Position numbers and translations under genes: made by a program
Part shown: positions 13,101 to 24,988 of the stretch, in pieces
Numbering within the stretch: the stretch's first letter is position 1
Layout of the letters: each line of letters starts with the position of its first letter
Notes under the pieces: model-generated
What the model was told of the DNA's origin: nothing
Databases searched by the model: none
The model's input: only the letters and a program-made list of their open reading frames with translations
Assembly (NCBI RefSeq): GCF_029227915.1
Contig: NC_079879.1
Span: 25,114,501-25,178,500 of the forward strand
Reading direction: 5' to 3'
From: Hydractinia symbiolongicarpus
Lineage: Eukaryota > Cnidaria > Hydrozoa > Anthoathecata > Hydractiniidae
DNA: 64,000 nucleotides

Positions 13101-14356
13101 ATATGTCAATATATTTTACATAAGTGTGTAGCATATGTGGGTACAAGGAAAACAATGAACAAAAGTTTTTGATTTTGATTTTTTACTAGCTTTTAATAAA
13201 GTTCTTGCACAACTAAATTTGTGCTTTTACGACCATTTAAAACGTTTTTGTAAGAAAAACTACAGAGATATCTAAAATTGAGGAGTTTTTTGAAAATAGA
13301 CCTAATGATTCCTGGTTTTAAGCTACATGCTTACTGAGCTAAAAAGGTTATATTATTGTTCAAAAAGAATGTCCTACAGAATGGACACTTTTGTTTTTAC
13401 TCTATGCAAGCAACTTCTTTTTGAGCCCATAGTAAGTAAATTTATTCATCAACAGAGGACTAAATGTTACAAGGAGATATTCACTATGATAACATTTTTG
13501 CTATAAAAAGTAGTTCAATATGAGGCGTTCGTAGGAGACCACATCGTAAACATAAGCTTAAAACAAGGCAGCTGGATAAAGTATAGTATATGGTACTGGT
13601 ACATACAGATAAAGAAAAGTAAATAAATAAATGAATGAATAGATATAGTTTCCCCAAAAAACAAAATATTTTAAAATTTGCGAAAGTCTCAGATTAAAGT
13701 GTATAAAATTTATCAATTTTAGATTTGTGCCAACCATCTCATGATATTGTGCTCTTGTATTTATGGTGAAAAGTGTGTAGAAAGTGAAAACTTTAAATCT
13801 CATTATTTGTTTTATTTTCTGCAATCTAATTTTTGTGAACCTTCATGCAGCAGAGCAGCTGTGGATGAAAGTTAATATGTAAAGATTTCATGTATATTTT
13901 TATCATAGTAGTTAAATAGTCGTGTTTTTTATTCTTTAGAAATATTTACATGAATCCCGCCATCTTCATGCTGTTCGTCGAAATCGAAGTATGGGGGGTA
14001 GATTCATTGGTAAAGGAAAGAGAGGAGCAGAAGCTGAAAATGAACAAGTAATGCCTAGAGAAACAACCACTGTAGGGACTTTGAATAGCCAGACAATTTT
14101 AACTGCAGAGCACATACAGGCTCTGCAAACTGCTAAATTACACACATTGCAAGCTCATTCTACGGCAGGTCAAACTTTACTGGCTAACCCGACACACACT
14201 ATGATACAAATTCAGAACAATATTCCAGTAATGACGAGTAGTAATCAACAGCATGCTTCTGTATCATCTTCTACAGTGGGAAATTCAACAGTGACCGTCT
14301 CGCCATTACCGACTAATCACATCCAAACGCTTTCGCATGTCACGTCAAAAGTTTGA
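7189..14356 (+). CDS. NFYA: NF-YA, CCAAT-box binding subunit
   Basis: The sequence-specific subunit of the nuclear NF-Y heterotrimer, which binds CCAAT with NF-YB/NF-YC. Three coding exons: 7189-7455, 12102-12260 and 13940-14356, all phase 0, total 280 residues against about 350 in human. Exon 1 is Gln/Ala/Asn-rich, as in the family activation domain. Exon 2 carries EPLYVNAKQYHRIIKRRQAR and EAEGKIPK, the subunit-interaction helix. Exon 3 begins KYLHESRHLHAVRRNRS followed by GGRF, the DNA-contact helix and minor-groove motif, then a Thr/Gln/His-rich tail. The start at 7189 is preferred to the in-frame ATG at 7063. Two AATAAA signals occur near 14834 and 14850. Human has HRHAMARKRGEGGRF where this protein has HLHAVRRNRSMGGRF. 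Confidence 0.95.
8679..8712. repeat. Perfect 15-bp hairpin, 4-nt loop
   Basis: AACTTCTAAAAAGTC, then ATGA, then the exact reverse complement. It lies in NF-YA intron 1; no function is evident. Confidence 0.8.
9476..9765 (-). mobile_element. tRNA-derived SINE (minus strand)
   Basis: Read on the minus strand from 9765, the head shows an A-box-like TAGATTAGTGGTTATAGC and a B box GGTTCGATTCC, the spacing and order of a tRNA-type RNA polymerase III promoter. Downstream is a unique body with GTTGTCTAGTAG and CTAGGACTCTCCATC, which recurs in the SINE at 54764-55040. The end near ATAATAG is approximate. Confidence 0.75.
11477..11674. repeat. Two-copy 100-bp tandem duplication
   Basis: Unit starting GGCAGGATACCAGTCTTGTG occurs at 11477 and again at 11577, nearly identical through AAACCCATTATGTT. 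The few differences imply a recent duplication. Confidence 0.9.
12550..12612 (-). mobile_element. tRNA-like SINE head remnant
   Basis: On the minus strand the segment shows TGGCCTAACAGTTTAG (A-box-like) and, about 35 bases later, AGTTCAAATCC (B-box-like). No full cloverleaf was drawn, so a SINE remnant is preferred to a functional tRNA gene. Confidence 0.4.
12998..13079. repeat. Long hairpin in NF-YA intron 2
   Basis: Left arm 12998-13022 (CATCTGTAG...ATCGTACAC) pairs almost fully with right arm 13052-13079 over about 23 bp with one mismatch, separated by about 30 bases. It could be a tiny MITE or a microRNA-like precursor; the sequence cannot decide. Confidence 0.6.
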
Positions 14357-15800
14357 ATTCACTTTTAATAGTATAAAGATAACGAATCTTCAATTTTAAT
14401 CAAAAATCTATAGGAATCATCTTCCTAAAAGTCTGCGTGTACAGTTTTTACAGCACACATTGGGCTATTTCTAAGCCTTTATATTTTTGTTATCCTAGCT
14501 GCAGAGATTTATATTTTCTGCATTTTTAAAGGCTAAAACATGCTTTTTACTTGCGTAATGTAAGGCCGATCCTATTTCTTTCATATTGTAATTATGTATA
14601 TAAAGTTACATTGAGAACATAAGTTATTCAAAATATAATTGTTGTTAATAACATATTTTTGTATGATTGATTTTTGTCTCTATTTAGAAAAACGTTTCCC
14701 ATGTAAGCGTATGCGAAAGAAAACACGCAAAAATGGATGTATTTACGTATTTTGAGAACTTGTTATCTACATCCCTTTTGGGCTATTATTGAAAGTTCTT
14801 TTTGCGTGGGCAAAAATTATAAAATGTTCAAAAATAAATATTATTAATAAAACGTGAAACAAACTGCTTTACTCGCACCACTTTTATTTCGTAGACAGAC
14901 TTTTTGCAAGAATGAGTTTTATTTGCGTTTTGTTTTACATTTTATCTTTTTTACCAGAAACAGGAGACTTAAGTTACAAGTACTGTTAACTTTTGGTTCC
15001 CAAGGTATTAAAAAAAAAAATTTAGAGTTGCTTAAAAGCTAATATTCAACCTCGTTCCCAAGGCTTTCTATTTTTGGTAATCAGACCACCTCCAGGTAAT
15101 TAATTTTTGCGATTTTTGCAATTTTTGGTCCGTTCGTTTGAAGCTCTATTTTCGCAAAATTTTCGAAATTCGCAAAATATCAGAGCTTGCCAACTTCGCA
15201 AGAATTAAATTTTATTTTCGAAAAAATTATAAAGAAAATTAATTCCCCTCTCGGCTGAAGTAGCCAAGAAAAAGGCTAAAGACGAAGTTGTTTTTCTTTT
15301 CCCAATCTCATACATACCCTCATTTTAAATTAAAATAACAATAATAGTCATTACCTCAAGGATTTAATTCCGTGAATGAGCGATTTAAAACATTTTGACG
15401 GTGCGAAATAGTAAAATATCAATATCTCAAGTGAACTCACCAACTTCTTATTATTATCAAAAGGCCCGCCCGTGATAAGCTCGTGATTTGAAAGCGAAAG
15501 GAAAAGATTTCCTGACCCTTTCGGTTACGACTAAACAAGCTTTTTATATGGAAAACACTCTATTTTTACGTATAAATAATTATTGAACACATCTGCCATA
15601 ATAAATTTTACTAAAATGCATTTTCAGGTTGTGGTTGCAGTGTACTTGGCAATAAATTTCCAGCCAAAATAATGATTTCGGGGGATCTGGATATAATATT
15701 CTTGCAAAACAAAACATTGGAACATGGCAGTCTTCGAGAACGCTACGCTACTACAAAAAAGTTTTGTATTGATACCACTTTGTTAAAGTAGTTTATCAAA
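14357..15800. other. Spacer between NF-YA and beta-helix copy A
   Basis: NF-YA 3' UTR with AATAAA near 14834, then an AT-rich stretch with many TTCGCAAAA-like words (15100-15240), a vocabulary shared with other repeats here (3960-4090, 31335-31785). No gene seen. Confidence 0.4.
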
Positions 15801-16579
15801 ATGATAGAGTATGAAGCCCATGCCACGTCGCCCTTACCAGAAAACACTTCTGTAACAATGACAATAGATGCAGAAGGTGAGATAGCATTCCGTGAGTTTT
15901 TAAAAGATTTAGCGTCTAGCTACGCTTCAGAAAGACAAAGAGAAGATTTAATCCGAAAGGGTTTACTTCGTACATTCAATAAAAAGTCTGATAACAGATT
16001 GGCTTCTGTTACACTAGATTGCATGATCAAAGAACTTGCCTATGGATTTACCCAAAGGTTACTACCAGGAAGAACAACCGAGCTTAAAAATGTATTTGAT
16101 GGATTGGAGTTGGGAGCTGTGTGCAATATTACTTTTAAAAGAATCCATCCTTCAATGGAACCTGCCAAACAACATAATAAGTTTCATAATGTAGAGCCAT
16201 TACAAGTGATAAAGTTATTAATATCCATAATTGGAAACTGTAGCTATAAGAAATCCATGGAAAGGTTTCAAATGATAAATCCAATGTATGAAACCAAAAA
16301 AGAGTACAAGGTCAATAGTTTACATCGGCAAGTTCATTTATTTTTTAGATTGTGAGAATTACTGTTCTAATTCAAATAATTGTACCTCATACGCATACTT
16401 CGGTAGTACCACAGGTGCTTTTGCCAATCAGTGTTATGCTAGAGTAGATGGAATGTGGAACACAGTTAAACATTCTGGTGTTGTTAGTGGGAAAAAGGCA
16501 TTATATATATATATATACTTTCCATTGTTAAATTACATGTTAAAACAGTGTTTGCATCTAGTTCTATGCATAATTGGTG

Positions 16580-16801
16580 CAGCACTTTAGCCCAATGAGA
16601 TAGGTAAATTACCCGATCAAGTGAGTCTGCAACATTCCAATCAAGTAAGACATGCCTCAATTGGGTGAGTACTTGTTCTGCTTATAGGTGGCCATCACCT
16701 ACATTAGTATTTATACTATCTGATGGTCTCCCCGTAGGTATTTATTTAATGTAAAATATACAGTTATCTCACACGAAATAAATACTACTACTACTACTAC
16801 T
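16580..16801. mobile_element. Possible retroelement 3' end with (TAC)n tail
   Basis: Non-exonic sequence of different character ending in AAATAAATACTACTACTACT, right after the damaged exon 1 donor of copy A. A simple-repeat tail on such a block is typical of SINE/LINE 3' ends; the family was not identified. Confidence 0.4.
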
Positions 16802-18907
16802 TCGACTGAGGGCAAGCCGCTAACGAAAAGTGCATTTATATTATTTTTTATACGTTTTTTACACTTGTTTATTATTGTATTTGCACCGATTCACCAATAA
16901 AAAACATTTTTACCATGCCTTTCCAGCAATATGGATGGTTACTTGGTTTGGATTTCCAGCATGTCTTGAACTCTTATTGTTTGTGCTTGGTTGTTTGGAC
17001 ACTGATTCAGATACAGCTACACATCTTTCTACCTTAGTCTATCAACTTAGAAACCACATAAAAAAAACTTTAAAATAGTCAGATTTTGTTCTGTTTTTGA
17101 CAGTTCTAAATTTCTTCTGTAATATTTTGTTTTTCAATGGGGAGTATGCTCCAAAACTTCAAAACATGTGAAAAAAAGGTATAGGACACAGTGCATGTTT
17201 TCACATATGAAAAGAAAATCCTTGTTGGTAACCTTATTTATAGTGTGGTAAGGCAAACCTGCATTGTTTTGCTTTTTTGATGTTTTAGGTTGTGATTTAT
17301 TCTGCTGATCTAACAGACTTTCAGCTTAGCAAGTTTGATCAAATTTTTATTAATGGTCGAAGAGCTGTGAGGGCACGGTTTCCAAATGTTAATCCAGAAA
17401 TTATGGGTTTACATACTATCCCTACTGGTTATGTTCCAATTGCAAGCAAATGGCTCCCCCATATAATAAACCAGACCCAGTAGAGATACACATTGAATCA
17501 CCAGTGCGACACACATCACTTTTTCAGGAATATTTTCTGGGTATAGATGGAACCGTTGAACAATTTAACCCACCAAAATCTTATTGGGGCGTAAAAAACC
17601 CAAGGATCTATGTATAAAGTTCCTTCAGGTTTATCTTATTCAGATGACTTAGAGATGAACAGCCGACCCTGGAAAGATGCTGCAACTGGAATAGTGCATT
17701 GTTTTCCAGACCATCACTGGGGTAATTGGATATTCAAACTAGACTCTCGAGATGAGGTATATATAAACTACATTTAATTTTATTACAGAATAATTATACA
17801 AGGATTAGTTAGCTTTAGGTAGCAGGGATATACCAGGGTCTGTCTGTTTTATCTTTTTATTTTAAATTTATTCAACTACTAATAGTATCGACGTGATATT
17901 ACATACATATTTTTATTTTTTGTTTCTGATGTTAAGCAAATATACAACCTTGCTCAATTACTCTGTTTGGGATGTACATTATTATTGTGCTGGAGTATTT
18001 TGATCTGTATTTTTTGCCCTAGGAAGGTTATCTTTTGATAGTACATGCACAAAAGAAATTTGCATAGTGCGGCATGAAGATGTGACATTTGAGTGGCAAA
18101 GAAAACCTTAAATCCTCAAATATTTTAAGAAAATGGGAAAAGTTTACATTTAAACATTCAAGATAGCCAAAAACAGCTTGCCTTTTCCATAAATGTTATT
18201 TCTAATATGAACCATGAAGTTGAGTAATTTTACACTGAATAATATTTACATGTTATACACTAAAATAAAAACTAACTATATCAGGCAAAGAAAATCCAAA
18301 AAAAGTCCGAAGAAAAAATAAATGTAATATCAAAAGTATTTGCCTCCTGATGTTTTCAATAACAGAAGATAAGATTTGTGCACTTTTTTGGTTACTACAC
18401 TAAAGGAACCATGAATAAAATTCACTTAATCAGAAAAAATGGAATGATAAATGATTTCAGAGATTTTGATTGTATGGGATTATGTGTTTTTTGACAAAAG
18501 TTTGAAAAGATTTTGGGGTTTAAAGTTTTTTTATTGATGCCATCAACCTGTCGATTTTAAAACAGATAGTTGACCCAGCTTTAGGAAATCAGTTATTTCC
18601 ACCCATTTTTAAGTTATTTGACATCAAATTTATAAGTGCGCTGCAATGGCTCCACAAAGTTTCATAATACTATTGACTGCAATATCTGTAATGATGTAAT
18701 GTTTAAGTAACCAGTAGATAATTCCCCATTCACGCATTCTTTAGGAGGTAAAAAGATTTCCTTTGAAAAGAAGAATTTTGGCCTGTTTCAGTATTCTCAC
18801 TATTCACTATTATAGTATAAGAGATCTTTAAACCTGTGGATAAATCTACTTAGGTGGATGATCAAAGGAAATGATCTGTTATTTAAATGAACTGTCAATA
18901 CTAACCC

Positions 18908-19447
18908 TATAATAACTGTTTATGAGGGCAATACCGGAGAATATTGACCGACGTCAAAGTATTGCCCGAGCTTGTGAGGGCAATACGTGACAGAGGTCAA
19001 TATTCAAAGGTATTGCCCGAAATAAACAGTTATTATATGGATTATTACCCGGGTACTGCATTTCACAACAAAAAATATAGCATTATAAAAGCAGGATGTA
19101 GAAACCACGTCTTTATAGAAACTATTCCCATATGGAACATACATTCGAACAAAAAAAAAATTTTTAAATCGAATATCGTGTAAACATAGCAGGTTTTCAT
19201 TGCAGCCACAACATTGAATTCTTTAAAAGATAAAAGTAAGTTTCACATCTGTTTCACTTCTGTTTCGCGTTTTGTTTACTTTTTTCTGTGTTTATTTACA
19301 TTCAATGTTACCATATTTAAAGTTTAAACACGGTTGCTATGGCAGCGGGCAATACCGTGGAATATTGCCCACTATGACGTAAGTTCTAGCCAATCACATT
19401 GCACAATTTTCAAAAATATCCATGCCGCCCTTTTACCCGGGTAATAA
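18908..19447. mobile_element. MITE with nested inverted repeats
   Basis: ATAATAACTGTTTAT near 18910 is inverted as ATAAACAGTTATTAT near 19022, with GGGCAATACC and GGTATTGCCC inside. A second pair, TTATTACCCGGGTA near 19040 and TACCCGGGTAATAA near 19436, brackets the rest. GGGCAATACCGTGGAATATTG repeats near 19349. It lies where copy A has lost three exons. Confidence 0.6.
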
Positions 19448-19857
19448 ACATTGATAAACACTCTTTTGTGTAAAACTTGGAACGCTGATTAAGAAAATAT
19501 ATAGGACCATGTGCTTTTGACAAATAAATGAAGAGATATTGAGATTTAATTGTTTTCAATGAAGTCATAAACCTGTCCGTTCCAAACTGAATCTTGGTGT
19601 AAGGCAGTCTCCAGTAAACCTATGCAGTAAAAAATAACTGACTTTGTCACCTCATTTCCTCATTTAGCCTCAAAGTTATAAGCACATGGTAATGATTTTG
19701 TTTATTTAAATTTTGCTTTTTGACAGTAAATTAATGCTATTGACATTGTTCAAAGAAAAATGATCACATCTATGCTATGCCTACAACAAATGGAATTACT
19801 GTATTACTCTATTATAGATACTGTTCTTACTTATAGAACATAGATATTATAATGCAG

Positions 19858-20196
19858 CATTCATCATCATCATCATCATTCTCGACTTAACGTCCGTTTT
19901 CCATGCTAGCATGGGTTGGACGGCGTATATTAATGACCCTCTTCCAATCTGATCTAGACTGTGTTAGATCTAAACTCAACTTCCTCTGTATCAAGTCTGT
20001 CCTTATAACCTCCAGCCGAGTCTTTCTCGGTCTGCCTCTGGGCTTTGCCCCAGGAACTATCAAGTCTCTACACTTTCTTACCCAATTATCCTCCTTCATT
20101 ATTTCCAAGTGTTCCAGCCAATTCAATCTTCTTATCTGGATAACATCTTTAATTCTACGGATACTTAGCCTGCTTCTTAGCTCATCTGAACTTTTC
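19858..20196 (-). mobile_element. 3' fragment of a non-LTR retrotransposon
   Basis: The minus strand encodes a C-terminal fragment with PGAKPRGRPRKTRLEVIRTDL, SDWKRVI and RPTHASMENG, the basic tail seen after the reverse transcriptase in many invertebrate LINE proteins, and it ends in an (ATG)n simple repeat as LINE 3' ends often do. About 80 codons remain; 5'-truncated, as is usual. Confidence 0.75.
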
Positions 20197-21223
20197 TAAT
20201 GCTATAGCCCACACATCATAAAATTTTACTAAATTTCACATTTCATCATAAAGTAGTTACTTATAACCAAGTTGTATATGAATGCAGTTGTAAAGAACAT
20301 GTAGTTTCTTGTGTTTTGCTTTGTAAGTGGTCTGTTTATTATTTCCTGTTTTTAAAATGTGTGAGTCTGGAGAGTAACATAAATAATGGAGATTTTACTT
20401 AAACTGTTTCATAGCCCCTTTAAAATGTATGTAAATATATTTAAAAAAATCAAAAAGGTGTACAATTTCTGTAACATAAATTATGCCTAATTATTAACCA
20501 GTTAGTAGTAGTGGCCAGTACCTGATGTTTAAATTAAATATAAAATGTTTAAATTTTAAACAATCATGAAAAACATCACAGACAAAAAAGAGAAGCGAAC
20601 ACTAGACACATCATTTTCACCAAAATTTGTCTTTGTAACTGCCCATGAATGGTAACATGATAATGTTGACATAACATCTGATTTAATTTTTTTTGAATCT
20701 TGTTCAATCTATAAAGGTCATGGTTTTTAACAAAAAATAGTTATTTTACTGTTCTGTTTTCCTTCGCATACACAGCAAAACCATGTAATGATCCTTTTAT
20801 TTCATCTTGGTCAATACCTCCAAATATTGACCTCTTTCACATGACGTTAATCGCTGTTCTCTGATATTGGCCTTTTAAACAATTGTTATAGGTTTAATAT
20901 TGTGACATTTTGAAATTATAATTGAATTTCAATTATTATTATTAAATGCGATAATGTATATATTTACATAAATTAGCTTACATATACATTATATAGACGT
21001 CAACAAAATCAATTGCTGCTATCAATGTGTGACCTGTCTTTTAAAAACCTAATAATTACATGTTAAAAATAATATTGTATCAAAGTGTATCATAAAATTT
21101 TCCCGATCCAGTGTACACGATGATTGCTTGAACACATTTTTAAGTTAACTTTTGTGTTTACCTAGACCTATGCATTTGCCCAGTCTTTGGCATGTGGAAC
21201 ACACTTAGAAGGAAATGTATTTT

Positions 21224-21979
21224 TGTGTGAAAATCAGTGTGTTATTCCCTCTCGCTTTCCCCATCGTACATTGAACGATCAAATTGGTTTAGTTTCAGTT
21301 TGTTCGAGCGAACACGTTGTTGCAGTTTGCTCTGGTTATCTACCAATATATAAGTGTTGATATTGGCAATTTGTGTTTCGTTCTTTTTAAAAAACTAACT
21401 GAATAATGAGATCATCAGTTGATTTCTACCGTCATTGGAGTTTTCGGCCCCGTCCTAGCACGGACTAATCAATAACTCCTCGTGATAGTGGGCCATACCT
21501 TTGTTTAGGTATTCTCATCAGTTAGTAAGAACAATTTTCTTTTTTTAACTTACCGTTCTCATTGTCGTGCAACTGAAACAAATTCAAAGGATCGTTTTGA
21601 TTCGTGATGCGTATGTATATCTTGCGTATGTATGTCTTGCTACGACAGCTACTCGAGTGAAAAGAGGTCGATTTTAAGACATGTGCAGTCATATATAGTT
21701 GAAGGGCCGTTTAAACGGGTCGTTGTCAACTGTTGTTCGTCTTTTTCAAAAAAGCGCAATGTGAGTATTAGTTGTTGCCATAGCAATATGGGTTATGATT
21801 AATTTAAGAGACCGGTTGCAACTTTGTACTCAGGTCTCTTTTATAAGTAAAACACAATTTAGGATTTTAGTACGGCTAATTTCAGAGTTGGACACGGCTA
21901 AAGGTGTCCATGTGTCCAATTTGATTGTTCAATGTACAATGGGGAAAGCGAGAGGGAATAACAAACTGATTTTCACACA
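21224..21979. mobile_element. DNA transposon with 64-bp TIRs inside copy A exon
   Basis: 21224-21287 and 21916-21979 are inverted repeats of about 64 bp with a few mismatches, starting TGTGTGAAAATCAG and containing TTCCCTCTCGCTTTCCCC. The 756-bp element splits an exon: the part before it reads HLEGNVF and the part after it reads FGGGNSMENNLLFNFVR, adjacent in copy B. No long transposase frame is inside, so it is non-autonomous. The target-site duplication is unclear. Confidence 0.88.
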
Positions 21980-23289
21980 TTTCAATGGGATTCGGTGGTG
22001 GAAATTCAATGGAAAACAATCTGTTATTTAATTTCGTACGAGATACAACTGTTTACTTACACTTGTTGTGTTTGTGTTTTTTAATAGTTTGGTTGGGTAA
22101 CTAGAATAAGTAGTGCAATCCAAAGAATTCTTTGTTTCATTATTGGCATTGTTTTACATATTTTAAGTTTAAACCTATTTATACTAGGCTTTCACATGGC
22201 CAAGTTTGCGCATTTTTATTGGATAAAATTATAAGAACACTTAAAAGTTGAAGTAAAGTTGACTTTTGTTATAGCGGACTACTTTTGACTACTTCTGGCT
22301 GAATGTACAGTAACTTTAAACGCCCTGGCATAATCATTAATGGCTTGAATAAGAAACAAAGTTTTAAGCGGACCAACATTCCGATTCAATGTCTGTGGTT
22401 AGAAATATTTACTTTGGGGTGGGAGAAATTGAGTCTGCTAAATTACATACTTTATGTGCTTTTCAAAACCAATGAAACTGACGTAAATAATGCAAATCAC
22501 TATTTTTATGATATAGTTCATAGTATAGTTTTATATGCATAGGAATATAATTAAAAATAAACAGAAGTCACTACATAGTTTGTCTGAAGAAATGTTTTCA
22601 AAATTTGACTCTACTCTCACTCTTCATACAAAAACAAAACAAACAATGCAAAGATAAGCAATATGTCTAAACCCAAAATTGAAATAAATACAATGTAAAT
22701 ATTTTAACGTTAAACTTTTTTTAAAAAAAAATGTTATGGCTTCTTAAACTTCAAGAAAATGAAACACCAAGATCATTAGTAACATCATCTTTGTCATTAT
22801 ACGCAATGCCTGCATCTGCAATAACGCTTTTTGGAAATATGATATTCGACCAAATTGGCATAGACAATATGCAGCATTTCCGTGGGCAAAAATTGAAGTC
22901 CTGTTCAACAGCTTCATTTCTGTCAAATGGTACTGTCAAAGAACCTTCCACCTTTAAACATATGTACCAATTGTTATTATGGCTTTGCATGATCGACCAT
23001 GGCATTTTGCACTTCTGTGTGATTTCTCCATTAGTCGCACATTTTGTGGTCGATGGAACAGAGGATGTATGGATAAAATGCTTTGAAAATCACTCTTTTT
23101 GCGGGATGATTTTTTAGCAACCGATTATAAAATAAACTTGTTTCCATTACAATGCCGTACATAAAATGGAGATGTAGATTCCGTTTCACACTGTAAATTC
23201 TGATTCACACTTGTCTTCATCGCTTTTCAGTTTTTTTCATTTCACAGCAAGACCCATATAGCCCTGGGTTTCAGGTGGTGGAGTACCTC

Positions 23290-23398
23290 AAACACGTAAG
23301 CACGTAAAGCATGTAAGCACGTAGAGCATGTGAGCATGTGAGCACGTATAAGATGTGAGCGTGTATAACATGTGAGCACGTAAGCGTGTCAAGCACCT
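23290..23398. repeat. Degenerate AGCACGTA minisatellite
   Basis: About ten imperfect 9-10-base units of the type GTAAGCACGT / GTGAGCATGT in a row, within the copy A pseudogene between exon remnants. Confidence 0.8.
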
Positions 23399-24988
23399 AG
23401 TTAAGCAGACTCGGAGAAATTTGTTAAAAATGGCTCTTCTTTCAGGGAGGTAGGCCTTATTCAAAAAAAAGTTATATTTTAAAAAAACACAAAGAAATAT
23501 AGGTATTACTACTTTTACTTTAGTGGAGGAAGGGGGTGTTTATTATCTAAATGAAAGTAATATTTTGACAACTTAATCAGATTATTACAGTACTATTAAT
23601 ACCTTATTTAGGATACATAAATTTGATTTAACAACTAAAAATTTTGCTTATTTTTTCACATTCCTGTTTTAATAGAAACTCATGACCATGGTCCAATCAA
23701 CACTTGGGACAGAGTGCCATACTTGACAAGAGTTTACAATGATGAATCAGTTTCTCTCCAGGTTCAACAGAATTCCATACATCGAAATTTTATGATAAAC
23801 AACTACTGGTCAGTTTATCCTATTGATCATGATGATGGCTCATCTTTCTGGAATGACACACATAACTTCATTGTTTATGGAGGTATCCAGGATTTTATCA
23901 ATCTTTAATTTTTATGCACTTAAAATTAGGATTTTTGTCTTCTATACTAGGTGAAGTTAATTCATGGAATTATTAATTTAATGTGTATTTTTATTCAATT
24001 TGACAATTGGCCAAAATCACTTTTTGGCATTAATTTAATGATGGAGGAAAACATAAATTTAGCAATGGCTGAAAAAATTAATTGGGCATGAATTTAATAT
24101 AGTGACCAATTTTTGACCAATCATCAATTTTAGAAAACTTTTTCAATACAAAAAATTGTAGAAAATACTTTCAGGGAGTTATGGCATAACAGTTTAAATG
24201 CAGAAAAATACCACATGAATTTAATTCAATTTAAGCAGAATTTTGCCCTACAGCTTTCAGACTAGATGTATAAAATGAAACAAATTATTTTTTCAACAAA
24301 TTATTTTTTACAGGTTTCAAAAATTACTTGAGGCATGATTTATATTCTATAAAAAATGTTTATGTATATCCGAAAACAGATTGCTTAATGACAGTTGGCC
24401 AAAAGTTAGGTATGTTCATTTATTGCATGTGAGATAGGTATTATAATTTTTGTGTAATGCTCAGTCTTACGCACTTCAATAAAATAATACATTGCTAAAA
24501 ATAAATGTTGCTTACATGGAAAGGCTTTTTATCATTTTTTATCATATTGACAGCAACACACGACTCGTATTAAATAAGGTATAGGCATTGGTTTTTCTAA
24601 TGCAACCAAATGATTAAATGTGTTAGAATATTCAATCTAGCATGTCTTATGTTCATAATTACAGAATAAAACGCAGTAATGTTATTGTATTGTATCTCTA
24701 GGTCAAGCTGGTTATGGAGATGTTTATGAACAAAATACATGTATAGCTGCACATACAAAGATATATTGGCTTGGGAGTTGTACATCGAGCTGAGCTAAAT
24801 CTTTTATACCATATCTAGAGAAAAATAGATATTATACCCCAAATGGAACTATTACGACTCAGTGTGGATCTGAGACATGGAATTTAGCAGGTTTTCAAAT
24901 GCATGGATACGATTATGGCAGTCTTGTTAAAGAGCTTGTTGGTGATGATGTTGTTATACAATGGGGAAAAGAACTGTTAGGGTTATAA

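Larger units (their letters stand above)
15801..24988 (+). pseudogene. Decayed copy A of secreted beta-helix/PAN protein
   Basis: Matches the intact paralogue at 26389-33711 exon by exon, but broken. Recognisable pieces: 15801-16497, 17289-17756, 21166-22042 (split by a transposon), 23676-23882, 24314-24409 and 24702-24988. Lesions seen: no signal peptide at the ATG; about 100 codons of the helix start replaced by about 20; a frameshift near 16330; the donor after 16497 is GC instead of GT; a one-base loss near 17450; a deletion with frameshift near 17600; exons corresponding to copy B 28859-30457 not found between 17757 and 21165; the donor after 22042 is AT; an in-frame TGA at 24791-24793 in the last exon. 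Exons 23676-23882 (207 nt), 24314-24409 (96 nt) and 24702-24988 (287 nt) have exactly the lengths of their copy B partners. It may still be transcribed but cannot make the full protein. Confidence 0.88.

Noticed and set aside
14800-14816. GCGTGGGCA, one base from an EGR site, behind NF-YA
   Set aside because: A single imperfect 9-base match downstream of a gene is easily chance.
22731-23117. 128-codon open frame on the plus strand, with an 84-codon open frame opposite
   Set aside because: It lies between remnants of a pseudogene, both strands are open, and I recognise no family. It may be a transposon remnant; not supported as a gene.
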